From positions 3,220,001 to 3,284,000 of the forward strand of contig AP031359.1 in assembly GCA_037833965.1 (NCBI GenBank): DNA of 64,000 bases, read 5' to 3'. The notes beneath the pieces were generated by a model, which was given only the letters and a program-made list of their open reading frames with translations, did not search any database and had not been told where the DNA came from. The first letter of the stretch is position 1; each line of letters starts with the position of its first letter. The translations under genes were made by a program, and so were the position numbers. Source of the stretch: Marchantia polymorpha subsp. ruderalis. Lineage: Eukaryota > Streptophyta > Marchantiopsida > Marchantiales > Marchantiaceae. Positions 49,778 through 60,623 of this stretch are shown in pieces.

Positions 49778-52700
49778 TGTAATAACCCACCAAAGGCTAA
49801 AACTGCAGTATAGCAGCAAAAAGGTCGAATCCACAAGGACAGAGGCAACACACAGAATACAAAGTGTCACGTTTAACAGACTACTGAAGAGTTTGAATTC
49901 TCAAGCGACTGTCACTCCCGTAAATACTGCAAGTGCTCAACTCGGAGGTCACAGTGCAGCGTAGTTCACTCAACACACACCTGAAACTGGAAAAGCACAA
50001 CTCAGAGGTCGGTTAGGGCCTCTACTTAAGATTTCAAGAAAGAAAGTTTCTCACGAGTACATTCAGAGGCTCTGCAGGTAGTGACTCCCAACTCGGCTTT
50101 TACCACCCTTCCACTAGTTTCTGCTAGCGCAAGGCACCCGGGTTGGACTTCCTACTTCGGATGCGGTATCTTCGTCAAAACAAGGTCACTCACATGCGGT
50201 GAACAACACACTCAACTCACAAAACGCGCAGGGAACACAGGTCCAACTAAGAGACTCAACTGAGAAAAGATCCAGTAGCACACTATAACAGTCTATTGAT
50301 GAGTTTGAATTCTCAAGCACTAGTTATTCCCAGAAATACTACAGAGATTTGCCCCGAGGGCGCCTTCTGCAACGTAACCTGAATTACAACCAAGGCTTAC
50401 TCGAAGTAACAGAACTTCACTTTGGCATTCAGGGGAAACATCCCGAAGGAGTACAATCAGGAACAATCATCCGAAGGTGTAGGGACGAACTGCTCAAGTA
50501 TCTAACTAGTTAATAGCTCTGAGCATTCAGCAATCACCCGCAGGTGTAAATTCAAACTGCTCAAGTATCTAACCAGTACACTGGCTCTGAACATTCGGCT
50601 GAAGGCCTTCAGCTACAAAATGCGGTATCTTCGTCAAGCTGTAGCTCCTCTTGTGCGGTGACAGAACTAAGGACACAAACACGCAGAGAAAATGAGTTTC
50701 TGATCTGCACTTGCAAAACTGGAAGAATCCCAAGGCAAGACGCCTTGAACTACTTTATACCTCCTAAGTCATAACTAACACTACACTACACTACACTGCA
50801 GCACCCTGCAGATCCTGTATTATGCCTTCTGCGCGACGGACTGCCGCGCACTAACTCTCTACCCGACCAGTCTTCAGCTCGACTACGCAAACCCAGCCGC
50901 CGCAACACCGCAGTCACCTCCGTCTCGAGGTTTGCCATGACGTCCCGCGACCTTGACAGATACGCATCTAGCTTCTTAGCCACTCGCCGCCGGCTCCGAC
51001 TGTCACCCGACATCAAACCCGCCGCACGAAGCTCTAACTCGCGCAATGTGAGCTTCTCCTACGCAGCCAATTCCCTGAGGGTGTAACCTCTGAGATAGTG
51101 GTTGACTCGCTTCACCAACTCTTCCTTTGTGCGATCTTCCTCCCGCCGGCAATCGTCTTCAACCACTACCAACTGCAACTCTGCGTCCGCACGCTGCGCT
51201 CTCAATTTGCCGCACTTCGATTGCAGTTTGCGGATTAACTCTTCATCCGCCTGGCGTGCGAGTTGACACTGCTCTAGCAACCGTGTCTGCCGCACGAGCT
51301 CCTCTGACAAAATTCGATTCTGAGTCTGCTCAAAATCCAGCTCATCCGCGAGCTTCGCTTTCTCCTTGGCGAACTCCTTCTTTGCCTCCTCAAACTTCTC
51401 ATCGCGTACCTGGTCGACAGCTCCCTTGAAAGAGCAATGTGGCCACGCAGGTGCTCGTTCTTCTGCTGCAGATCCTTAATGTCTTCATCCAAGCGTGCCA
51501 ACAACTTGCTAGTGCGGACTTTAGTGCGAGTCCGCATGCACACTAATTCGACGTAGGACCCAGGTTGGCGAGGGTCTGCGTACTTCGTCACCTTGCAATC
51601 GAGATACCACAGCAGAGATACCACCTGCTCGCATAGTGCCGCCGTCGGCGTGCCTGCCACCGATTGCTCCTCCTCTTCGTCCGAGCCCGAATCTCCTTCT
51701 CCGTCATCCTCCGAATTGAGGATTTCGGTCGCCACTGAATTCCCTGGCGATTCCCGCGAGTTGGGCTGCGTAGCGTCTGCGTCTGCATCTGCTGCTGCCA
51801 CTGGCGCATTGCTCCCGGCCAAAATGTCTAAGGCGGTGGGGGATCCTGGTTTTGACAAGGTCGCACCGCCCGCCCGATATGTTACTACCAATGCCACAGC
51901 GCCGAAGGCGTCCACCGCCGAAGGCGTTTGTGCGGAAGGCGACTGAGCCGAAGGCGGCTGTGCCGAAGGCACACGTGCCTCCTCCTTATCCTTGTCGACT
52001 TGCTCCTCTGATAGGTCCTTCGCCAAAGGTGCTTCCGCCGAAGGCGTATAGCCCAAGGCGTCTCGCCCAAAGTCCCTTGGGCTAAAGGCCCTTGAGCCGA
52101 AGGCGCATCGTCCGGCGGTGCTTCCACCAAAGGCTCTTGCCCCGAAGGCTCCCTACTCACAAGCTCTCGGGCCGAAGGCCCTTGAGCTGAAGGCGCCTTA
52201 TCCGCCGACTCCTTCCCACTTCTCCGCTGCGCCGAAGGCTCCTGTTCCGAAGGCGAGTCAGCGAACGGTGTTTGCTCGGAGCACATATCCGCCGCCGGCA
52301 CGTTCGTCGGTGCCGCGTGTTAACTCTCCTGGCTCAAAGGCCGTCTTGCTTCCGCCGAAGGCGTCCATGCCTTCGGCGTAGGGAGGTCCGCTGACCTCTT
52401 TGCAGTCCGCGCGCTCCTATCCTTCTCTGAGGATGGTGAGTCCTTCCCCTCTGCGGCACGCCCCGTCTCCGCGCTACTTGGAGGCAACACAAGCCTGCAT
52501 GCCTTCTTCTTAGGCTGATTGCAGAGCTCTTGCAGTGGCCGCTTCCGTTTGAAAGCAGCCGAATCACAGTGTTGGCCCTTCTCTGCTTCTCCTTCCCATC
52601 TTCGCTTCAGCGGCACTCGTGCTGCAAGCGATTCTCCTTCAGCTCTTGGTTGGGCTGGTGGCGTGCAGGCAGGAGTCTCGTCTTCGTCGGTGTCTACCTC

Positions 52701-54713
52701 GACGTCCTTCACGTACCGCCCCGGATTGCTACGTGACAGAACGGAAATTGCACTCGCTCGGTTGCGGTCAGACAACCCATCGACCGATAGAAATTGATCA
52801 AGAAGGGGGAGAGGTGATTGATCGATCCACCCTTCTCCTCAAACGCATGCTGCCTCGTTATCTTCCACAGTATGCGAGCCCAATGAATAAGAGCTCCGGC
52901 GAACGCCAGCTCCACGAATGCCACCTGCCAAGAAGTGATGTAGGTGGTCCTCTGCGGCTGCAAGAGCTGGAGAAGTGCTTTCGTGACATTTCTGCGGTAG
53001 CGATCCTTTTAGTCCCGGATCTTGTACCCGTTCTTGCTGGACTTGCTGCTCTTGAAAAGGGCCGCGAAGGAAATCTCATCCTCCTTCGTGACCTTGATGC
53101 TTTCACTTTTGAATAGGAAATGCCCGTCCTCTCCCGCGCATCTTCCCAACACTTGTTCCTAGTTAGCGATGACACGTCACTCTACGTGCGGTCGAAATCC
53201 ACGCGTAGGTTGATCTCTGCCCTTCTAACACTCGCGCACCATGTCCTGGCACACGTAATTCCACCCCCACAGGAGGAAATCGAGCTTCACCGCAGTCAGC
53301 TCGTGCTGGAAAGCGCGCAACCCAATCTGCGGTAGCTTCAGCGGAATCATCCGCAGCTGCGTCGCCTTCGACATCGCGTTCTTGGAATTCCCGACCACAC
53401 TTCAGAAGTCCGTGACTTTCTTCCGCTTCTAGTACGCGGACGCGATCTCTCCGCGAACTCTCACTATCAAGCAATTCCCGCGGTCGCGCACTAAGCTCTC
53501 GCTCTAACTTGCAATTCCCCGCGCGTCGCCTTCTTCTCTGATTTCTCTTTGCCAATTTGTGTGAGCGCTAAGCTCTCGCGAGAAATTGAAATTGCAATTC
53601 CAAGAATGAGTCGACCGCCTTCTGCTCACAAGATTTCATCTTCGACACTTGGCGTGGAGATCGACCCACTTGATTGCTACGCCGGCTTGGAGGCGTAACG
53701 GCCCCCCTCTCGCACGCTCGGCTTCACGCTCCGCCGTTGTGCGGGCTCACACGCTCGAAAATTGAATTCAAGTTCAACCGTCGTCCGTCGACGTAGCCCT
53801 GTTCGCGCAGCGCCGAAGGCGTATGGCCGAAGGCGCGGCAATGGAGGCCTTCGCCTCTGGCCGATTCTCGACTTTGTTCATTCCCGCAGCGCCAAAGGCG
53901 TACGGCCGAAGGCGTACATCTTCCGCCGAAAGCGTTGACCCGCAGCGCCGAAGGCGTTCCCTTGAAGACGTCCGTCGATGTAGATGCATCGCCAAAGGCG
54001 CAGCGCCGAAGGCACTTGAGCCAAAGGCGTTGACCGTAGTCAACTGGTCTGGTCTTTTCTGTTGATCTCTCTTATCCCCCCAAAGGCGCTTTTGCCGCAA
54101 GAGTTCCGTTCCGCCGAAGGCGCACGTGTCCGTACCGCCGAAGGCGTTCGGCCGAAGGCAGACCGTATGAAGTCGCTTGCCCCGAAGTCGTTGATCTAAT
54201 CTTGATGCGCTGGCGCCAAAGGCGCTCGTACAAAGGAGTTCACCGCCGAAGGCATTGACCCTTGGGCCGAAGGTGGCTCGTCCGTCGACGTAGGCATTCC
54301 GCTAAAGGCGCTCCCTCTCAGTAACTTCCGACACTTGTAACTCATTGACCTCTCATGCGTTCCCAGCATTCTTGGGCTCGTTAGAACGAGCGCGTTGAGC
54401 TCTTTTCAACAAGAACCTAAGTAACTCAAGGCGTTACAAATTGAGAGAGTTCTAAGGGATTTCCCTAGTGCCGAAGGCGTCTAGCGCCGAAGGCGAATTC
54501 TCCGGCTTGCGCCAAAGGCGTCTCCTCAGAACCGTTTGTTCGGGCCGGGGCGCTTGTCCCGGACATTGCGCCCAACTCGTGGATTCTACAAGATTCTACA
54601 AGACCCGCGATCACCATTTTCACTCTATTTAAGTGTACCGATTACTATTTACAATCGCTACTGCGGTACTGTTTTCCAAAAATGGTTTAAATTCCGCACA
54701 AAAAAAAAGTGCA
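49778..54713 (-). mobile_element. Solo LTR F (4,936 bp) with 5-bp target duplication
   Basis: TGTAATAACCCACC...AAAAAGTGCA flanked by CTCGG, with no internal region. This is what homologous recombination between two LTRs leaves. In element orientation it holds U3 (TATA-like near 54632-54626, dyad GCTCGTTAGAACGAGC at 54376-54391), a LORF pseudogene, TATA 50759-50750 with stem CAAGGC-N5-GCCTTG, and R/U5 with the paired 56-bp repeat. The U3 terminus lacks about 8 bp (GGTTACCA) seen in other copies. Confidence 0.82.
50786..53374 (-). pseudogene. LORF of solo LTR F, heavily mutated
   Basis: ATG at 53374 (MSKATQLRMIPLKLPQIGL). The N-domain reads LDFLLWGWNY, QPTRGFRPH, NGYKIRD, LNHLSP-like INHLSPFLINFYRSMGCLT. 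Several stops lie between 53130 and 53240 and near 53012, and the frame shifts near 52740. The linker contains many PSAQ/PSAE repeats, then SPTALDIL, VATEIL, LCEQVVSLLWYLDCKVTKYADP and the coiled coil. The frame shifts again near 51420 and a stop lies at 51059-51061. Confidence 0.75.
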
Positions 54714-54718
54714 CTCGG
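54714..54718. repeat. Target-site duplication CTCGG, right copy (solo LTR F)
   Basis: Pairs with 49773-49777. The E2 LORF frame joins sensibly across the two copies. Confidence 0.85.
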
Positions 54719-54891
54719 TTGATGTACCTCACACCGAATCCACTTCCTCTTCCTCCGATCCCTCCGCCGAAGGTGTCTGTGCCGAAGGCACACGTGTCTC
54801 CTCCTTCCTGACTTTGTCTTCCGCAGATTGCTCAAGTTGCGTCTGCGCGGAAGGCGACTGCGCCGAAGGCGTTTCCGCCGAAGGTGCTTGA
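54719..54891 (-). repeat. LTR E2, short LORF linker segment between F and K
   Basis: The minus strand encodes an acidic stretch and PSAE-like repeats of the linker. It is continuous with E2 on the left after removing F, and stops at the TGTAATAACC end of another LTR at 54892. Confidence 0.6.
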
Positions 54892-55444
54892 TGTAATAAC
54901 CCACCAAAGGCTAAAACTGCAATATAGCAGCAAAAAGGTCAAATCCACAGGGACAGAGCCAACACACAGAGTACAAAGTGTCACGTTTTAACAGACAATT
55001 GAAGATTTTAAATTCTTAGGCGACTCTCACTCCTAGAAATACTGCAAGTGCTCAACTCGGAGGTCACTCAGAGGACGCATACTACAGCGTAGTTGACCCC
55101 AACACACACCTGAAACTGGAAAAGCACAACTAAGACGCCGATTAATACCTCCACTCAAGGTTCGGGGAAAAAGTTTCTCAAGAGTACACTTAGAGGATCT
55201 GCAGGTAGTGTTCCCCAACTCCGGATTGTTAACTTTGACTGCTAGAGCAGAGCACCCGGGTTGGACTTCCTACTTCGGATGCGGTACCTTTGTCAAAACG
55301 AAGTCACTCTCACGCGATGACAACACACTCAACCCACAAAACGCGCAGAGAATACAGGACCCGAACTGAGAAACTCAATGGAGAAAAGATCCAGTGTCAC
55401 AACTTAACAATCTATTGACGAGTTTGAATTCTCAGGCACTAGTC
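54892..55444 (-). repeat. Truncated LTR K (R/U5 end only, about 553 bp)
   Basis: Starts TGTAATAACCCACC and follows R/U5 of F closely. It breaks off within the second 56-bp repeat (CAGGCACTAGTC), where LORF-linker sequence resumes. The rest of K and some E2 sequence appear deleted. CTTGA (54887-54891) would be its left target duplication; no partner was found. Confidence 0.6.
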
Positions 55445-57150
55445 GAGTCATCAAAGGGTACTTGCTTGGAGGCCAAGCACTTCTCCGTCGCTGGCATGTT
55501 GGCCGGTGCCGCATGCCGTCTTCCTTGGCCCGAAGGCCTACGTGCTTCCTCCGAAGGCGTCTGTGCCTTCGATGCAGGGAGGTCAACTGACCTCCCAAGA
55601 ACTCCTGCACTCGCATCCTCCTCCGAGGATGGTGAGTTTCTTGTCTCCGCGGCTCGTCCTTTGTCCGCGCTGCTCGCCGGCAGAACAAGCTTGCGTGCCT
55701 TTTGCTTCGGTTGACTTGAAGGCTCGTGGTTTGCCCGACGTCTGACTGGAGCAGCGGGAAGTGCCCGCTGGCTCTAGTCCGCCTCTCCATCCCACTTTCG
55801 CTTCCACGGTACCCGCTCCCGCCGCGGTATGTTTTCCACTCTTGGTCGAGCTGGTGGTGTGCTAACGGGCGCTTCGTTAGTGTCGGTGTCGACCTCGACG
55901 TCCTTCACATATCTGCCCGGATTGCTTCGTGACAAGAAGGAAAATTATACCCGCTCCGATGCTGTCTAACACCCCATCGACCCATAGAAATTGATCAAGA
56001 AGGGGAAGAGATGATTGATCGATCTCCCCTTCTCCTCCTGCGCGTGCTGTCGCGTTACCTTCCACAGTATCCGAGCCCAATGAATCAGAGTTCTTGTCAA
56101 CGCCAGCTCCACAAACCCCACGTGCCAAGATGTCATGTAGGTGGTCTGGTGCAGTTGTAAAATCTGGAGAAGTGGTACCGCAACATTACTCCGCATGCGA
56201 TCCTTGTAGTCACGGATCTTGTACCCGTTCTTGCTCGATTTGCAGTTCTTGAAAAGTGCATCGAAGGAAATTTCTTCTTCCTTCGTGACCTGCACACTCT
56301 CACACTTGAATAGGAGGTCGCCTTCCTCCCCCGCGCACCTTCCCAAGACCTACTCCCAATCACTGACTTGCCACCTCTCCGGGTGCGGTCAATAACCGCG
56401 CGGATGTTGGTTCTTCTCCCACAGCCACTCCCGGACCATCTCCTGGCACACCCAATTCCATCCCCATAGGAAGAAATCGGGCTTCACTGCTGACAACTCG
56501 TTCTGAAATGCGCACCGTCCGATATGCGGCACTTTCAGCAGAACCATCCATAGCTAAGTCGACCGGACCATCGAATTCTTGCAAGTTTCTGCGCACTCTA
56601 TTCTCTGCTGATGCGAGCTTCTTGCTTCTCTCTGCGCACCCGGCTACTGCGCGTCGAGAGCTCAAGCGAACTCGCTGTAATCTGCAATTCTCTCCCACTC
56701 TCCCAAACTTTCCGCGAGCTCCCCGCAAATTCTCCACAAGACTCCTGCAAGGACTTTTCCACTACGCACTTTGCTGCTGTGCACTCTCGGCAACTTCCCC
56801 GCACACTCTCCTGCAACACACTCTCGACACAACTCTCTGCAATTCTCTCCGCTGATTCTCCGGATGCGCGTTGCGAGCTCTAGCGAATGCAAAATTGAAA
56901 ATGTGAGAGTGAGTCCCTTCGTTTGGCGATCAAGATTGCTCAACGTTTGACACTTGGGCTGGCCGCGGTCCGCTTGAATGTGATGCCGGCGTGGAGGCGT
57001 AACGGCCCAATTCGCAGGCGCAAATTCACTCTCCACCATTGCGCGGACTCCCACACTTGTACATTCAATCTTGATCCCGCTGATTTCCGCCGACGCCGTT
57101 CTCCGTTCGCGTACCGCCGAAGGCGCTCGCGGCGAAGGTACGAACTTCCG
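55445..57150 (-). repeat. LTR E2, LORF N-terminal part and U3
   Basis: Continues the LORF linker, then the N-terminal domain (start near 56571) and a degenerate U3 leader. The right boundary with unrelated, AT-richer sequence is around 57150. No LTR terminus is seen there, so U3 is truncated. Confidence 0.6.
55462..56571 (-). pseudogene. LORF of LTR E2, N-terminal domain and linker, inactivated
   Basis: The start is probably ATG 56571 (MVRST, with a stop soon after). LWMVLLKVPHIG, FFLWGWNWVCQEMVREWL, CAGEEGDLLFKCESVQVTKEEE, NGYKIRDYKDRMR and HWARILWKVTRQHAQEEKG can be read through several stops. It confirms that the N-domain is conserved even in the oldest copy. Confidence 0.72.
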
Positions 57151-57169
57151 CTATCTCCTTTGTCCTTTC

Positions 57170-57501
57170 TTTACGTTACATCAACAGAGTCATATGATGT
57201 GCTTGTTGATGGAGTTGTGTTATATCCAATGGAATTTTGAATGGATTATTAAACGGGGACTGCTTATTGCCCTGGCTAGCAGTCCAGCGATGAACGTATG
57301 ACTGAGCTGCCGGTGAGAATTATTTCTCGGGATCAAACTCTGGGATCTTCTCCTGCGGTTTTAGCCCCCATTGCAGGTTTCAATGGAATGCTAACATGGC
57401 CTGATGATTTGTTGAAGGGGAACAGGTCAACCAAGGATACTCCAGTCTATGAGGAGGTGGAGGAGATGGTGAGCCTCGCAGCGGCAGTGTCATCATTGTG
57501 A
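57170..57501 (+). pseudogene. Unidentified coding relic
   Basis: The plus strand reads SYDVLVDGVVLYPMEF, then after stops ELPVRIISRDQTLGSSPA, AGFNGMLTWPDDLLKGN and TPVYEEVEEM. It looks like decayed protein-coding sequence, with one open piece at 57298-57501. I cannot assign a family. Its position upstream of a gag-like region suggests it belongs to a neighbouring retroelement. Confidence 0.4.
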
Positions 57502-57569
57502 GGTGGCTATTTTTTAGATAGGAAATATAGTAGTATTTTTTAAGTTTTTTCAATATATAGTTTTGATCT

Positions 57570-57735
57570 GATAGATTAAATACCTCATAACTTTCTCAAT
57601 TTATTACCAATTGACTAAAATAGAATTTGGATAGATAGAACTTGGTATGCTCTTTCTAACAAGCCCAAGAACTCTTGAAACGGATGAGAAATCATTGAGT
57701 TATGAGTGTCAGAAGTGGCTTGTACAAATAGGTGA
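57570..57735 (+). repeat. Divergent LTR U3-like segment (element G)
   Basis: CTAACAAGCCCAAGAACTCT and TTGAGTTATGAGTGTC match the U3 of LTR H at about 60975-61025 in the same order and strand, embedded in unlike sequence. It is probably the decayed LTR of element G. No gene seen. Confidence 0.5.
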
Positions 57736-57740
57736 AGGTT

Positions 57741-57925
57741 CTTTGAACTTCGGCCCAAAGTTCTTCGGACTTCGGGTCAAAGTATCTTTGGACTTCGGCT
57801 CAAAGTTTCTTTGGACTTCAGCTCAAAGTGCTTTGGACTTCGGCTCAAAGTTTCTTTGGACTTCGGCCCAAAGTTCTTCGGACTTTGGCTCAAAGTTTCT
57901 TCGGACTTCAGACTTTGGACGAAGA
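57741..57925 (+). repeat. Minisatellite of about 22-23 bp units
   Basis: About eight imperfect copies of GGACTTCGGCTCAAAGTTTC with short spacers. The open frame across it (57647-57955, FGSKFLWTSAQS repeats) is probably a by-product. From 57960 to 58250 I see no gene or repeat I can name. Confidence 0.75.
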
Positions 57926-58251
57926 GAATTTAGACTTGGACTTGGAAGGATCTAAAAGGGTATGATTTCTGGACATCACCAAGCATCAAGTTACCCCATC
58001 GAGAGTGAAGAGACAGGTTTATGGGTGAGACTATTTTTAGGTGAGATTAGGTGAGACTATTTCTAGGTAAGATAAGATGGGCTTTCAGTGTTTTATTCGT
58101 GGAAATACTCTTTGACCCTTGGAGAGGAGCCTGGGGTGCTTTGGCCTCGGCCTTTCGGAGGTGCACTCATATCAAATATATGCAAATATCTTTGGTTTGA
58201 TGGAAGTTTCTTACTTGAGGAGAAGATAGAGGTTCATGTTAATGTAGTGGC

Positions 58252-60623
58252 ATGCCCCGAACTAGGAGTCAAGGCAATTTAATTGTGTACCTTCCTATGG
58301 AGAGAGAGCTAGAAGAGAATAGGGAGGTGATTCAAGAGTTCAGGGACGTGCTTATTCAAGATAGTTCTTCCCAAGGCTCAAAAGAAGAATCAATTGAAGG
58401 AGAAGAAGAACTTAGTGACCCGGAGGCATTGGAGCCAAGAGAAGACACGGTGATTATGCAAAGAGCAAGGTTTTAGTATCAACCTTTCTCGGGTAAGAGA
58501 AAGCAAGATCCCGATGAGTGGATAGAAGATTTCATTGGTATTGCTCAAGCCAACGGAGAAGATGCTATCAAGCTTAGTACATTGGCTGGAGTACTACGCG
58601 GAGAAACAAGACCTTGGTACAATGCGTTGGAAGTTAATATCAAGGTTGATTGAGATTTATTTAAAGCTGCTTTTTTGCTTGAATTAAGGAAGGTGGGAGA
58701 GGAGACGGAGGCACTCATTAAAATAGGCCAAATGAAAATGAAGAGAGAAGAAAGTGTTCGGAGGTTTTTGCAGAAGTTTCAGCCGGTGGCAAAGAAGATT
58801 GATCCGCCACCGGTAAATTTCATCCTCATGTCATGGTTTGTCTCTTCCTTGCCACAAAAGATGGGTATTTCTGTCAGACAAGCTCACCCTACCACCTTGG
58901 AGGAGGCCGTCGAAGCAGCTATGTCCTACAGAAGTGCCAATGTATCTAGTTCCAAGAGCCGGAAGAAGAAAAAAAGTATCGGTCAAGTTCAGAGGAAAGT
59001 TCAAATGAGTCTAGCTCAGAGTTTAGTGACTCTAGCTCTAGCTCAAATTCAAGCTCAAGTTTTGAAGCTTATTCAAGCTCAGACAAAGGATTTGACAAAT
59101 GGAAGAAGAAGAAGCACTCCACGAAGAAGAGCAAATCTGCATCCAGCAAGGAAGACAAAAGCTCCAAGAAGGCTTCCACCAGCAAGGGAGTAAGTGAAGG
59201 TGGGCTGATCAGTAAAGAGAAGAGGGGTCTAGATGGGAAGGTGGACGACCTTGCTAACCAACTCAAAGCTCTATCAGTTCATTTTGCTGGATTGCCTTCC
59301 GATCGCAGAAAAGTACCTAGCAATCGGGCACATGTTTGGTGTCTACGCTGTAAACATCTAGGCCATGCACCTACTGAATGTCCTATTTGGCATCCACAAG
59401 GTCAGATGGTGGATGAAGAGCTTGGTGATCAATATGGTTCGTCGTTGGATCAACATGTGGAGTTTTTCTATGAAGAAGCACCAAATTTGGTGTATCAGAT
59501 TTCTGCTGGATCTCGTAACCTGCATGGACGACCTACACCATCTTTAGCTCGACCTGCAGATCAGAATTCAGGTGCTGAAGCAGCTTCTAGATTGGCTATG
59601 GTAGTGTGCTACAACTGTAGTAAGTTGGGACATTATTCTAGCAACTGTCCAGAGCCTAAAAAGCAAGGATATGGCATTCCACCCGCGCTTTGTACAATCT
59701 GCAAGAGAGAGGGACACACGACAGTCAATTGCCCTATGGCTGCTGCACCTAAATTGATCTAAAATAGAGGTGAGTCATCTAAACCCGCAGCTTCTAAGGC
59801 ACCAGGAGAAACAACCGTGAGTTTCATTAGCATGCAATGGCAGGAGGAGAATGAAGAGAAGGAGCAACCTCTATGGTAGTTTTCAGAGAAAATGCCAGGA
59901 ACAGAGACTCCACGAGTTGACGAGCACTGCTACAAGGTCACAACTAGATCTATGAGAAGGAAGGAGAAGAAGGAACAGCAGATGAGACTAAGAAGACTAA
60001 GCAAGAGTTTTCCAAGTCTGGTGTATCTTCGGAGCAAGATAGTGACTACAAGAGAGACCACCTGAAACTCTTCTTTCCTAAAATCAACGAGAAGGTGAAG
60101 AAACAGCTGCAGGAATTGGAGACCTTGGAGCATGCAAAGGCTCTTTCTAACGACCTTCAAATCATCAGATCACGAGCAGCTGAGGAGGAAGAAAAGGTGA
60201 AAGTCACACCTAGTGAAGCATTGATTTCCTTTGATATTAAGAGGGATGTTAAGGACTGTCCAGTCACTGCCACAGTAGGACAGATGATCAAAGACAATTC
60301 ACTTTACAGGAGACAATTGAAGGAAATGCTAGCTAGGAAGCAAAGAAGGAAAGGTGGGTACAGTAGCGGATGCAAGAATGCTCTATGAGGATCATGGTTC
60401 TCCTGAGATTGATATTCAGATAAGTGGCTGTGTTCTCTTTTACGTGGTGGTGGATGAAGGATCAGGAGTGAACATCATGATTGAGGCTATTGCCTATCAA
60501 CTTGGTTTTACACAACTAGAGCCAACTGCTAGAACTATGAGATTGGCCAATGGAGCAAGGATGTTTGAGTAAGGTCCATACTCTTATAGGTGGCAAACAA
60601 TTCTTACTGAATTACATGGTCAT
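58252..60623 (+). pseudogene. gag: Element G Gag-protease, a divergent Ty3/gypsy family, inactivated
   Basis: Starts MPRTRSQGNLIVYLP at 58252. The Gag core is GKRKQDPDEWIEDFIGIAQA, RGETRPWYNALE, then ESVRRFLQKFQPVAKKI and QKMGISVRQAHPTTLEEAVE. There are three CCHC knuckles (CLRCKHLGHAPTEC, CYNCSKLGHYSSNC, CTICKREGHTTVNC). A protease relic is VVVDEGSGVNIMIEAI, with Glu where Ser or Thr is usual after the catalytic Asp. Stops lie at 58474-58476, 58651-58653 and 59760-59762. A frameshift lies in the A-run near 58966-58976, and more damage follows. It is interrupted at 60624 by LTR H. The strand is opposite to A-F and the sequence is AT-richer. Confidence 0.8.

Noticed and set aside
57647..57955. 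Protein of 102 codons with FGSKFLWTSAQS repeats
   Set aside because: It is generated by a DNA minisatellite whose units vary in length by one to two bases; no sign of coding constraint.
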